A DNA stretch of 64,000 nucleotides, taken from contig JAJKFH010000102.1 of the NCBI GenBank assembly GCA_023333565.1, positions 1,054,001 to 1,118,000 on the forward strand, given 5' to 3'. The stretch comes from Puffinus mauretanicus. Taxonomy: Eukaryota > Chordata > Aves > Procellariiformes > Procellariidae. Positions within the stretch are counted from its first letter, which is position 1; each line of letters starts with the position of its first letter. Shown piece after piece: positions 14,601 to 25,159 of the stretch. The position numbers and the translations under genes are program-made. Under the pieces are notes generated by a model. The model was given only the letters and a program-made list of their open reading frames with translations, was not told the origin of the DNA and made no database searches.

Positions 14601-16280
14601 TAGTTAGGATTATGTTAGGATTCTAGCATTCCCAGTATGTCATGTGCCCAGACAAAGAGCATCCCCTGCACAAGTAGAGCCTGCAATTGCGTACTACAGT
14701 TTTAGATAAATGCTGTCTGTCTGTTTATGATCAGCTTTTTTAAGACAAAATATTTCATTCTTACCAAGCAAACTTGAAAGGAAAAGGAATCAAGACAGTA
14801 AGCTAAGTATGCACTCTGAAATTGCTTAGTCCAACATTTAGAGCATGTGGTTGTCAGCTTGCATTTTTAAAAACTCTGAACCAGACAGCTGAGTTAGCTG
14901 AGCTGCTAACAAGCAGGTCAGAAACCACACCACAGTGGTGGTTACCTCTCTCTCTTGTACAAAGATCTCAACAGCATTGATAAAATGATATGAACAGCTT
15001 AATATCCTGGCATGGTGTACAGGTGTTACCAGTTTTACAGGCACTAAAGAGGGTGTATGTCTTGGTTTTGAAACAGGAGGGGTGGATGACCAAGAAAGTG
15101 TCCATACTCAGGGTGTAAAAATTAAGAGATGTAAACCAATGTGGGTTTTTTCTCAACCAAATATTTCCAACTATACCATTTACTGATAATGATGAACTCA
15201 TTACTCTTAGTATCAGGGTGATGGACTCTATAGTAGTTTGCGCAAGTAATCAGTTTCATGTTCTAATGTGTCTCTCATCTTACATGTTTTAACTCAGTAG
15301 ATTTTGAATGCTCTTTTGGGATCGTCACTGAAACAATGTCAAGTAATGCAATATCAGCTCAGTCTTATTGGGAGATTATTCCACATTCAAATATATTAAA
15401 ACTTTTCCATTTTTCCATTCCACAATTCACACAAGTAGTTCTAATGTTACTTCGCTGTATTACATTAATCCTCTCTGGGGTTTAATGCTTTAAATATTTA
15501 TAGACTGTTATAATGCCTAAATAATCACATTTCTGGTCCTCGATAATAACCACATGGTAATAACACCTAAATTTTAACAGAACCTCAGGCCCTTTAAGGA
15601 GGTAAATAACAGCTTCATAAAGAAGAAATCATCACAGCATTGTAATTGTCGTCCTTTTTGTTGGTTTTATTTTGCAACTGACTGTCAATACGTGATCTAT
15701 CATGTGCGATGTTACATATCCAGTAGAGTGAGGGGACATAAAAGATTCAGATTCAAGGAATAACCATAATTTGTCTGATGTGTCTGATAACATATATGAT
15801 GTTTGAATTTTGGACAAAGAAACAAAGCATCAGCTAGGATTTTTTTTACAGTTAGGAAGAAAGCTCATGCAGATGTCGAGCACAGAATTTACACAAACTC
15901 AGACATTTGTGTGACTTGTGCCTCATGGTATCTTGGGCTGCTGCCAAAAGTGTATGCTGCTCAGAGACTGTTTGGTTCCCCTGAGATTATATATTCCCTG
16001 TAATGCAAGATGTTTTTAAAAAGTAATTTACTCACTGTGATATTAGAAGTCCTAATGAGTGGATCTATATTTCCTTCTGGGTCTTTTCTGCTCAAAAATC
16101 CTGGCAAACCTTGTAATGAATGTTGTGTAGTCTCTGTCACTTGATTGTGGGTCTAATTTTAGGTACTGATGTTTGATTTGGGGATTTGTAGTACTTTAGG
16201 AGAGACCAGAATGATTTGCATTTCCATGACCTGCATTGTTTTGAATCTTAACTGCTGTACCTGTAATCACATAATCACTG

Positions 16281-16392
16281 AGAGCCTGATCCTTCAGACA
16301 CTTACTGCTGTGTGCAATGTAAAATGTCAATGGGACTGTTTATAGGACTAAGTACTGTTTCCCAGCTGAAGTGTTTGCAGATTTGGGTCCTG
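16281..16392. repeat. Palindromic repeat relic with complementary ends
   Basis: The left end GAGCCTGATCCTTCAGACAC then TTACTGCTG pairs with the reverse complement of the right end (GGACCCAAATCTGCAAACAC then TTCAGCTG). The centre contains GTCAATGGGACTG, the usual ATTGACTTCAATGGGACT symmetry point of this sauropsid repeat class. About 110 bp; clearly an eroded foldback element. Confidence 0.6.
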
Positions 16393-17011
16393 ACAATGCA
16401 CATTCGTGTGCCCGTCTCCAGCCACAGTGGAGAGGCTACTGATGGGGGTACAAGGTGCTGGGAATAAACAGCTCCCAGTTCAGGTTGCAGGCACCAGGAG
16501 AAGTTAAGCGCTGCATCACAAAGAGGGTGGAGCAAACTACAGGAAATGAGTCTGACTCATCAAAAAGTTTTAATAATTTGCCCTTTATACTGGTTGCTGT
16601 AGACAATCTGTCTGCTTAATCTTTGCGTAGCTGAAAGTTTTGAAGCCATGGTTGTATCTAAATATACCTGTTTCCTGAGGCTTTGTCCTATCTACCTAAG
16701 GCAGTTGAGGAGTTGTCTGAGCAGAAAGACATCACTCCTACTATACTTCATGGTCTGGTCTTCAGTGTGATGTTGCTGGTGTCCCCACAAGGCAACATCT
16801 TCGCTTTCCAGCTATCGGTGGCAGTTAATAGTTTATGGAGGGATGTATAAGAAGGGGAAGTTTTTTTCAGTGAACAAGAATATGAAACAGAAATATTTTA
16901 AAAGACAGATGTTTCAGGATTGAACCAGCAGAACCACTGTGTTGGTATCGGAGGTAGATGAATTGGGCAAGCTGTTTCTCAGAGAAAGGCATTAAAATAG
17001 AAGTGTCATAA

Positions 17012-17031
17012 ATATATATATATATATATAT
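17012..17031. repeat. (AT)10 microsatellite
   Basis: Perfect AT dinucleotide run in AT-rich intergenic DNA. Confidence 0.9.
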
Positions 17032-17940
17032 GAAATGCTTCTAAAACCATTTTTGTCACATCTCAAAGACGGTTGAACTATGAATTTCCATTCTGCTTTA
17101 TCTGAGGCTACTCGATGAGTTCTTGTGTTTTGGAGAGGCTGGTGTTTTGCGATGGAGTTAGTCATCAGCAATTTGTGACAGTCCTATCAGGGTTGTCCCC
17201 ATTTAGGTAGTATCACACGGATGCAAAGGAAACTGAGAACTTTTCTAGTTTATATCAGTTTTCAAATCCACTCAAAACTCCTCTCCCTTCTCACCTGAAG
17301 CTTTAAGACACTCACCAGCCTCATGAGATCTCTGGTAAACATGAAGTGGATTCCCTGGAGCATTTCATTTAAGATCAAGCGCGGCAAAAGATATAGTGCT
17401 ATCTGCGAAGCAGCTGCAGCTCCCTGATTCTCTGCCCAGCCTTGGACACGGATTTGAGCAACATGAGAGCTGCTCTGACCTGTGTCATCTGGTCAGAGCT
17501 TGTTTACACTGGATATTTTTTCATTAGACTGTAATTACACCACTGAAACTACATGAGTGTGAAAACTTTGCACATGTGTAGCAGAGGTCATTCAGGTAAG
17601 GAGCTTTGTTGTAAGTCACTTTTAATACCGGCGTGCTTATATCATCAATAAGTACTTTCACTACTGACAAACCACCATGGCAGGCCATGCATCAGCCGTG
17701 GATTGCCAGAATGTGTTACATTTCCACTTTGTGCCTTCACTCCTGGTCCCCACAGACTGCAAGAGGAGCCAGCTGAGTTCGCAAGCGGACAGCTCTGTAA
17801 CGTGCACAACATGCCAATCGCTCCTTGCGCTAGGTATTTTGCAAGGAGAGAAGTGATCTGAGGAGGTTACTCCAGATTTCTATTGCTCCCCTTGGCCAAA
17901 TGATCACATGTTCCTTTTTTCTTTAGGACTCCTGCCTTAT

Positions 17941-18030
17941 GAAGGGCTCGATTCTGCAATGTTGGAGTCCTGCCGTGAGGGGCTGAATGCTCTTGCTTTC
18001 CCTGCCATCAGTGGCCGTGGAGAGCACTCG
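17941..18030. repeat. Palindromic repeat relic (half)
   Basis: GGGCTCGATTCTGCAATGTT then GGAGTCCTGCCGTGAGGGGC resembles the GGGCCTGATCCTGCAAGGTG terminus of the third variant of these foldback repeats; AGGAATGCTCAACAACTTTT further right may be the eroded other arm. Moderate support. Confidence 0.4.
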
Positions 18031-21000
18031 TTATCCTTCAGGAATGCTCAACAACTTTTAGAAATGCCGAGCACCTTCCAGTACTTGAGCCGGCATAAAC
18101 GACACAGGAACAGACTAATGCGTTGCATTTGGCCCAGACTGTGCTTCTGAAGGACACGAGGAAGTCCTTTATGCTGGACTATAAGCCTGCTCCTGCTTTG
18201 ACTGAAGTGAGAAGTATTTTATTTTTGTGCTTTGATGTAGAGAGGAGCAGGACTGGACCTGCTGTGAGAGTGATTGATTTTCATCAGCTTGTGAGTGGTG
18301 CACAGCAAGCAGGGCAGGCTGACTGCTGCACAGCATCCCTAACAGATTCAGTCGCAAACACAGCATCACCATCTTATTCACACTTCCCTCCACCCACCTT
18401 CATCAAACAGCTCTTCTTCATTAAAGCAGTGCCCCTGCTTCTGTGCTTACTTTAGAAGTGTTATGACACTGCTGTGAAGCACAGAATTCCCCAAAGCTTT
18501 AGAGAAGAAAAAGATAAATGAGGCATCCTGAGCAATGACTAAAGACACAGAAAAAGGAAGAACACAATGCTGATTACAGCAAATATCCGTGCTTCCACAA
18601 CACTTACTCACTGTTAGACTACTTCACAAACTTGTTGTGTAAAGAAACATTGGAAGAATAGCCACAACGATGACATAAAGAATGAAGTGAGCAATGATTT
18701 TCCTCTGCCTCCAATAGGGTTGACATTGAATTTGGTCACAGCACCTGCCATTATGGCTTGATAGAGTTTGAAATAGCGCATGAACAATAACTGAGTCTCA
18801 TCTCTGATCAAATTCACTGTTTGAGTTATTTTAAACGACCTTTTATCATGTTCCTTTTGTTTGACTTTATCTGAATGGATTATGTAGAGAGAATGTACAT
18901 AGATAAATAGATATGCTAATAATAAATACAATAGTTGATTGGATACAAACAACAGGGAGCCAGCAGCGCAGACTACAACGAGCTCTAGACTAAAAATGGT
19001 TACTAATATAACTGAAAATTGTACTTTGGTCATTAAAAAACACAGGTAACAAACCAGCGATATATCCTTCTACTGGTTCTCTCACTGGATTACTTTCACG
19101 TGGCTAGAATACATTTATTAATGTAGCTCAAGGGAATGGAGAAAGAAGGGAAAGAAAAAGAATTATGCTTTCTATTCTAGTAGCTAGGATGGGGGTGGAC
19201 GAGTGGGTGAAAGGGAAATGTAGGTTTCAATCTGATGAAGAAACACATGCTATGCTCCAGTTTTATGGCGCAGGGTTGTTGACATTTTCTCAAGCCGTAA
19301 ATAAGAAATGGCACATAAATTCATCATCTCTGAACTCAGTCTTTTTTACACAGTCTGGCTGCCTCTTTCACTAGTCCTTTAGTTAGAGCTCATACTTTGC
19401 TCAGATGTCTTGGCCATAGTGTGGACCTACCTTCCTGCAGAACTAGCAGACTTTGTAAGCCAGGAGAGCACAAAGAGGGATGTTTAGTTTTAAGCCCTAT
19501 AAGACTTGTAGTTCTTGCTCTTTTTCAATTCCCATGGTCCCTGCTTGTGGAGAGACTACCCACATTCAGAGGTTTTGGCAGGACTCACCATCCAACACCA
19601 TCTGATGGATCACCTACTACAGAGTCTGAAGACTTAAACTGCCCATAGATCCTAGGGATGTTTACAATGATTTCATAATCGACCTGACTTCCAGAGCTAC
19701 TTGTAAGTATCATTAAAGATAAAAGAATAAAAGAAATGTAAGGTTTTAGAACAAGTTTCCAATTAAATTTGATTTGCTGGGGGGAAAAACAAAGCAAAAC
19801 AGAGTATCTGGAAAGTTAAATACTCTCATTTCTCGAGCATGTGGTCTTGAAACACTTTGTTTCACCAACTTCCAGCATTAAGAAACAAAAGTGAACACTG
19901 TGACAGAAGCCTAGATTCAAGAAATGTCAAGGAAAAAGAAGAAACTGTGGTAGAAAAATTTGGATTGTCACTGTCGTTACATGACACTGTAGCTGCAACC
20001 TGGTAATGTGCAATAAAACTGAGACGAACAGTTTGCTTTGAAAAGTACTTAGGTTATGGAATAAAATCACATGCATCAAAATTATGGCATAGCCTTCTGT
20101 ATTGCATAATGTATTGCATAAGAGAAAATAGAGAATAGCTGTTTCACATTAATACTTTGTCACATGGGCAGGTCACGAATGCCAACAGTGAATGAAATTT
20201 CACTGGAGAAAGCAAAACAGAAAAAAAGTTTCTGATTCAGTCAACTTCAAAATCACACTTCATTCAGAGTAATTTTTTAAACTATTATTGTTCCAAGCAA
20301 GATGACTGTAAGTAAAAGAGGCTTGACAGAAGGAGGATATTTTTATTATGTCAAGTGTCAGCCCTTTGGATTTAATCAAAAGAGCATGTAAGTCTCTTTG
20401 CCTGTAATTTCTCAAGTATAGTCAGGCTCCTTATTTCTGTGGATTTTTCTTACAGCAATGGGTAAAAGAAATATTTTTAATTGGCTGAGGAACTTCGGCA
20501 CCGAAACTATTTTAATTACTTGTTTCTAAACATAGAATACATATAGAATTTACTTTAAGGCCTTATTAAATCTTGCTGCAATACTGAAATTTTCCATTTC
20601 GCCTAAACACAGTTTTACAGATTAAAAGAAATAAAATTGAAGGGAAAGCAAGCCCACACTCTTTATTACGTCCGTCTTTTTTTAGAATGACAAAATTAAA
20701 ACAACACCTACATAAAATATAATTGCCAATATCATTCCACTTCATTTTTCAGAGCCAAAGAAGACAAAATCCATCATTCCCACCTCCAGGTCAGCTGCTC
20801 AGCTTTTTTTTTCTGCCGAGATAACTGCTATAGCTATTTCTGCCCAGAAGAGGAGCCAGTGAGAAGAGCTGGGTGTTAGGGACCGTGCAGTGAACACGTT
20901 GGGCTCAAAGGACTAGCCTTCTTGAATTTCAAGAGTACTAAGGAATGTGCTGGATTAGACACCGGGGAGGTGCTTTTTTACATAATTACCACAATTTTTT

Positions 21001-23220
21001 AGTAGAAGACTGCCTCAGGCCCCCTGTGGCTATGCACTGCTGGGCTGCAGGTCTCTTATGCAAAGCTTTTGCTTAATTAACGAAGGGAAAATATATTTAA
21101 GAACAATGGGTGAAAGGCAGTTGAGTAAGAGAGGGGCTACACGCAAGGTCTCATTTAAACCACATGTGTAGACCACAGGGCGGTGGTTCCCTAGCTGCAG
21201 CCCATCTACCTTTTGCAGTAGATCATACGGTACGTGGCTGGGCACAGGCCTGGGAGTTGCTTGCCAGAGACTACTGATGATGCAAGTGGAATTCACCTAA
21301 CAGCTCTGTAGGCTTACACCACAAGGAATGATTTATCACCGTATTATTTTAGGTATATGCTCACGAAGTTACATCAGGCGTCAAGCTGGAGCAAGGTTTG
21401 CTATCTACTCCTACTTAACCCATCCAAAGGGTTAGTAAAAATGCAGCAGGCAGTGGAGGAAAGCAGATCTCTGCTTTCATGTAGCTCCAGAAGGCAACAG
21501 CAGCGGTGAAGAAGGAGTGGCACAGAGCCAGGGTAGGTAATGGGGCCTTGGTTGCCAGCCCTTGCTGAAGCTCTGTTACTATGTCCTACTGCTCTTAACA
21601 GTTTAAAGCTAGCATGCATACGCCTGCTGATACTACACACGAATCTTCATTCTGGCGTCTAGAGAGATGCACAAATACCTGTAGCCAAGTGTTGTGTGAA
21701 GCTGAACCCTGCTTGGTATTAGAGGAGATGTTGATGGTCAATTGCTGGTGCCATTGGTCCTGGCAGTGCAGCGGGGATGTGGCAGGTTGAATTATGAGTT
21801 AATCAGTTTCGATCCAGTCACTCTTTGCTGCTAATCAAATTACTCTGTTCACTCAGCATTGTTTTGAAGAGTGTCTACTCTTGTGCTAATGCAGTTCAAG
21901 TGGCACACTAATGAATATACTAACTAAATTCATTTTTTCACTCAAGGCAAGTTGTAGAAGGCATAAGCCATGCAGAAGTCTTTACTGAAGAGTTGTACAA
22001 CAAAGTCCATTTTGTCCTCTTTGTGAAGACTGTATCATTATTTTGTTTGTTGTTACAAAGAGAGGTAGTACAGAAAGATGTACAGAAAACAATGGTATTC
22101 CGATTACCATTATATGTGAAGAATACAAGCACGTGAGAATTGCCCGGGTGTTTTGTGGCTGGGGGCTGTGGGGGTCTGAAAGGGCCATTTGTGTAACGTT
22201 GTACAGAAGGAGTTAAGGCCTCACATCAGCAACACGCAACTTCCTCTAAACTGCTGGTTTAAAAGTAACTTTTAAAAAAGTACTTTAAATGCCAGTGTGT
22301 TTGCTGGGAACATATTATTTACATAGGGAAATTTCCTAATATTTTTTCTTTAACACAATTTTTGATTTGTAGTTGCCTGAAAGGCATGGTACCAAATCAT
22401 TTGCTCCTCCTTCAGTACATGCCCATTGACTTCTCGTAAGAAGGAAAGTGCTTGGTTTTGGTTTATTAATACGAAAGAGGAACATGATAGAAATAAACGA
22501 GATGACTCGTGTGTGCCAATGCTTTGTTAACCTGAAAGTTCCCGATTTGTGTCAGTGTTCGCGTGGGCCCTCACTGCTCCTCTGGCTGCTGTACAACCTT
22601 GGTTCAGCTGCAGCAGCCGCAGCCATGACTGCAATGGCCGCAGGATAATGATCATTTTCAGGGCAAAGGCTGCAAATCCTGTTTCTTTTAAATAATAGAG
22701 AGCGCACATTTATGTGGCAATTATTTACATATTAGGTTGCCTAGCCCATTAATGCCTCTTCAGATGACCTAAGCTGAGGAAAACCCCAAACCCTCACTTG
22801 TTCGTAGGGTACTCGTGTACACGGAGTTAGCGTTGCCCACAACTTCGAAGAATTTTAAAGGCTGTTTGAAAACACGAAGTTAAATATTTGATCGATTGAA
22901 TAGGTGTAACACAGAACTTGAAGAAGCAAGCCACGGCAGCAAACTCAGCGTCTTTCGAGCCCCGGGCGGCCCAGCCCGCCCCGCCCGGCGGCTCCCGCCC
23001 AGGCCGCCCTGAGGGCCGGGCGGGCGGACGAGGAGGGGGCGGCTGCGCGCCACGCCGCCGCCCCGGTTTGGAAAGAGCAGGAGTTGGGGGGCAACTTCGC
23101 TCCGCCACACCACATCGGTCCCCTGGCCCTGGGCACGCTGCCAGCCGCCTTCCTTCCTTCCCCGGGGGGAAGCCACGGGCAGCTCCCGCGGCCCTGCGAG
23201 GCGCCTCTCCGCCGACGGGA

Positions 23221-23275
23221 AATACAACTCCCGTGACGCTCCGCGCGCGACGCGGTGCACGATGGGAGCTGCCAC
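23221..23275. promoter_or_regulatory. Inverted pair of ZNF143-like (STAF) elements
   Basis: On the + strand, 23221-23233 reads AATACAACTCCCG, close to the ACTACAAYTCCCA core of the ZNF143/STAF motif. On the - strand, 23275-23255 reads GGCAGCTCCCATCGTGCAC, which also resembles that motif followed by an ATGCACCGCG-like tail. The two face each other across a CG-rich centre and form an imperfect inverted repeat. ZNF143 sites are typical of CpG-island and bidirectional promoters. Assignment is by eye against the remembered consensus. Confidence 0.5.
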
Positions 23276-23331
23276 CTCTCCGAGGCTGCGGAGGGGGGAG
23301 GGGGCGAGCCGCTTCCCCAGCGCGGGCGGGC

Positions 23332-23342
23332 GCGCGTGCGCA
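23332..23342. promoter_or_regulatory. NRF1-like site
   Basis: GCGCGTGCGCA closely matches the palindromic NRF1 consensus YGCGCAYGCGCR with one central change. It lies about 60 bp downstream of the ZNF143-like pair and 80 bp upstream of the YY1-like site, in the expected core promoter zone of a CpG-island gene. Confidence 0.5.
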
Positions 23343-23414
23343 GGGCGGGCGCGGAAGGGGGCGTGGCCGGCGGCGCTGGTCCTCCTCCCCCTCTCCTGTG
23401 TGTCGGTTTCGGGC

Positions 23415-23430
23415 TCCCGTCGCCATTTAG
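23415..23430. promoter_or_regulatory. YY1-like site, likely near the transcription start
   Basis: CCCGTCGCCATTTAGC contains the CGCCATTT core (reverse complement AAATGGCG) of YY1 sites. In TATA-less genes such sites often sit just downstream of the start of transcription. This puts a plausible start around 23,380-23,420 and a leader of about 950 nt, if unspliced. No transcript evidence is available. Confidence 0.4.
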
Positions 23431-23686
23431 CGCGGAGACGTCCCCGGGGCGGCCGCGGCGGCTCCCGCTCCCTCCTCCCCGCCGCGGCGCGGGGCGCCAC
23501 CCGGACTCGGCTCACCTGTGGCGGCGGCGGGCGGCCCCCGGTGAGGAGAGGCTGCGAGCCGCGGGCGGGGGGCAGGAGGAGGGTTTCCGGCTCCGTGCGA
23601 GGCGGCGGCCGCCGCTGTTGGAGGGAGCGCGGCCCGGCCGCGCGCGGGCGGTGGCTGCCTGCCGGGAGGTGGAGGCCGCGGCCGCC

Positions 23687-23713
23687 ATGCGCGCCCCTGT
23701 GAGGCGGGGCTGA
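23687..23713 (+). other. Upstream ORF, 8 codons, strong Kozak context
   Basis: GCCGCCATGC supplies a near-optimal initiation context; the frame reads MRAPVRRG and stops at TGA. It lies about 650 nt before the WNK1 start and does not overlap it. If included in the mRNA it should capture scanning ribosomes and reduce or condition translation of WNK1. Confidence 0.5.
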
Positions 23714-23864
23714 GCCCCCGGGCCCCCTTTCCCTGCCCCCTCGCCGGGGTGAGGGCGCTGGGCCTGCCCAGGCCTCCCCCGCCCGGTGCGAGTGACTGAG
23801 CGCGGCAGCTTCCTCCGCGGCCGGCGTGCGGGGCCTGCCCCCCTCTCCCCGCCTCGCCTCCCGG

Positions 23865-23884
23865 CCCCTTCCCCTCCCCTCCCC
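23865..23884 (-). promoter_or_regulatory. Predicted G-quadruplex motif in the leader/promoter
   Basis: The + strand has four CCCC runs separated by TT, T and T. The - strand therefore reads GGGGAGGGGAGGGGAAGGGG, a textbook four-tetrad-capable G4 with 1-2 nt loops, and the + strand can form an i-motif. It is also a MAZ/Sp1-type tract. It sits about 450 nt downstream of the inferred start, on the template strand, so any effect would be on DNA rather than on the mRNA. Confidence 0.6.
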
Positions 23885-24145
23885 TCAGGCCCTCGCTCCG
23901 GGGAGCACCCGGACCTGCCCCGCTTTCTCTCCATCGCCGGGAATAATTGCAGCGCGCTCCCCTCGCCTTAACGCAGCCGGGCGAGGCACCGGCTTCCCCC
24001 CGATCGGGGGCCTGCCTCGGGGCGCCTCCCTCCCCGCCCGGGCCCGGCACTTGGGTTTTTCCTCCCCTCGCCGCCCCTATCCCCGCGCCCCGTCTCCGCT
24101 CCTGGTGCTCCATGTCGGCCCCGCTGCCCGGCTCCCCGCTGCAGG

Positions 24146-24292
24146 ATGGATGCAGACACTGACCGGGGACCCACCCCGCCGGCCCAGCCTCCCCAGCAGC
24201 CGCCTCCCAGCTCCGCTGTAAGGAGCCCTTGGGACCCTCCTCTGTTGCAGCTGCAACGGCAGCCGCGGACAGGCGCGCTCCCCGCTCAGTGA
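24146..24292 (+). other. Upstream ORF, 48 codons
   Basis: ATG at 24146 (context GCAGGATGG, G at +4 but G at -3 within AGG) opens a 48-codon frame rich in Pro and Gln, starting MDADTDRGP and stopping at TGA 24290-24292, 67 nt before the main start and out of frame with it. A second short upstream frame starts at 24112 (MSAPLPGSPL) and ends at 24162, overlapping this one. Whether the peptide matters is unknown; composition is that expected from GC-rich leader DNA. Confidence 0.35.
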
Positions 24293-24359
24293 CCGGCCCC
24301 TTCCCTCGCTTCCCCCTCCCCGCCGCCGCCGCCTCGCCCTAGCAGCGCTCCCCCGGGGC

Positions 24360-25145
24360 ATGATGTCGGGGGGCGCCGCAGACAGCGGCACCCCGGCCCC
24401 TCGCTTCCTGGCTCCCCCGCCGCCGCCGCCCAAGAACGGTTCCAGCTCGGACAGCTCCATCGGGGAGAAGCTGGGAGCCGCCGCCGACCACGGAGCCTCC
24501 GGGGCCGGTGTAGCAGGCAGCGGAGCAGGGAGCGGAGGCCGTAGTGAGGAGTACCGGCGCCGCCGCCACACCATGGACAAGGACAGCCGAGGGGCGGCAG
24601 CCACCGAGCACCGCTTCTTCCGCCGTAGTGTGATCTGCGACTCCAACGCTACGGCCTTGGAACTACCCAGTTTGCAGCCCGCAGCGCCCTCGGCCCCTGT
24701 TTCGGGAGGCAGCGCCGCTCCGTTGGTCTCTCCTCCCGAGTGTGCCAGCCGGACCTCCTGCATCGCTGTCAGCGCCGCCCAGGCTCCTTCACTGCTGCAG
24801 CAGCCGCCGCCGCCTGCCCTGCTTCCCCTCGAAGGACAGTCTGCTCAGGAGCCCCCTGCCACGAAGGATGCCGCCCCGCTGCTGCCCAAGGAGGAGGAGG
24901 AGGACGAGGCAACCGCACTACCCCCCACTAGTGCCGCTGGCAGCGTGTCAGCTGCCAGCCGGGAATCTGAGGAGCGGAGAACACAGCAGGAAGACATCGA
25001 AGAGCTTGAGACCAAGGCAGTGGGCATCTCCCCGGATGGCCGCTTCCTGAAGTTTGACATCGAGATTGGTAGAGGATCTTTCAAAACTGTGTATAAAGGA
25101 CTGGATACGGATACCACCGTGGAAGTCGCCTGGTGCGAGCTGCAG
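24360..25145 (+). CDS. WNK1: WNK1 coding exon 1 (N-terminus and start of kinase domain)
   Basis: First coding exon of WNK1, a cytosolic Ser/Thr kinase that activates OSR1/SPAK to control NKCC/NCC/KCC ion transport. It encodes 262 residues. In order: Pro run (about 19-24), Ser-rich [14 protein letters not shown] block (26-39), [13 protein letters not shown] (66-78) with Thr71 matching the human Akt/SGK site Thr60, [19 protein letters not shown] (84-102), a poorly conserved Ala/Pro/Ser linker, an acidic run EEEEDE (178-183), then [11 protein letters not shown] (212-222) and the kinase start. Glycine loop GRGSFK is 237-242; Lys242 equals the unusual catalytic Lys233 and Cys259 equals Cys250, the hallmark of the family. 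Two ATGs are in tandem (24360 and 24363); both have a purine at -3. Mammalian WNK1 begins MSGG, so 24363 is the homologous start, while scanning favours 24360. The exon ends at CAG|GTAAAA, phase 0. The human Thr run before EHRFF is absent here. Compared with human, the Cys lies nine residues further on. Confidence 0.97.
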
Positions 25146-25149
25146 GTAA

Positions 25150-25159
25150 AATAAATAAA
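25150..25159 (+). terminator. Two overlapping AATAAA hexamers at the exon 1 donor
   Basis: AATAAA occurs at 25150-25155 and 25154-25159, starting four bases after the GT of the intron 1 donor. CA dinucleotides follow at 25171-25186 and a GT-rich stretch (GTGTTAGGCTGCGTGCTTG) lies near 25195-25213, the layout of a cleavage/polyadenylation site. U1 snRNP binding at the donor would be expected to mask it. An mRNA ended here would stop two codons into the intron (Val-Lys-stop). Use is inferred, not shown. Confidence 0.35.

Larger units (their letters stand above)
10661..22939. other. Upstream intergenic DNA adjoining the WNK1 promoter, no gene seen
   Basis: Mostly single-copy noncoding DNA with a few old repeat relics (11.6, 16.3, 17.9 kb) and an AT microsatellite. 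There are longer open frames around 12.7-13.5 kb (both strands) and 18.6-19.0 kb (minus), but none matches a family I know. If a divergent transcript starts from the WNK1 CpG island it would run through this region on the minus strand. Confidence 0.65.
22940..24950. promoter_or_regulatory. CpG island containing the WNK1 promoter, leader and exon 1
   Basis: The base composition switches abruptly from AT-rich DNA to dense C+G with many CpGs at about 22,940 and falls off within exon 1. No TATA box is evident. GC boxes (for example GGGGGCGGC near 23035 and GGGGGCGTGG near 23357) are frequent. This is the ordinary housekeeping-type promoter expected for WNK1. Long ORFs on both strands inside this interval are explained by low stop-codon frequency in GC-rich DNA. 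Island edges are by eye. Confidence 0.9.

Noticed and set aside
1..22900. Possible NINJ2 exons (expected upstream neighbour, opposite strand)
   Set aside because: I found no open frame resembling its conserved YATKKSVAESMLDVALFMSN region or membrane segments; the gene probably lies outside the window.
22827..24763. Long open frames on both strands in the CpG island (up to 228 codons minus, 170 and 152 codons plus)
   Set aside because: They are Arg/Pro/Gly/Ala-rich, overlap in several frames at once and match no family; low stop frequency in very GC-rich DNA explains them. Only the WNK1 frame shows conserved protein sequence.
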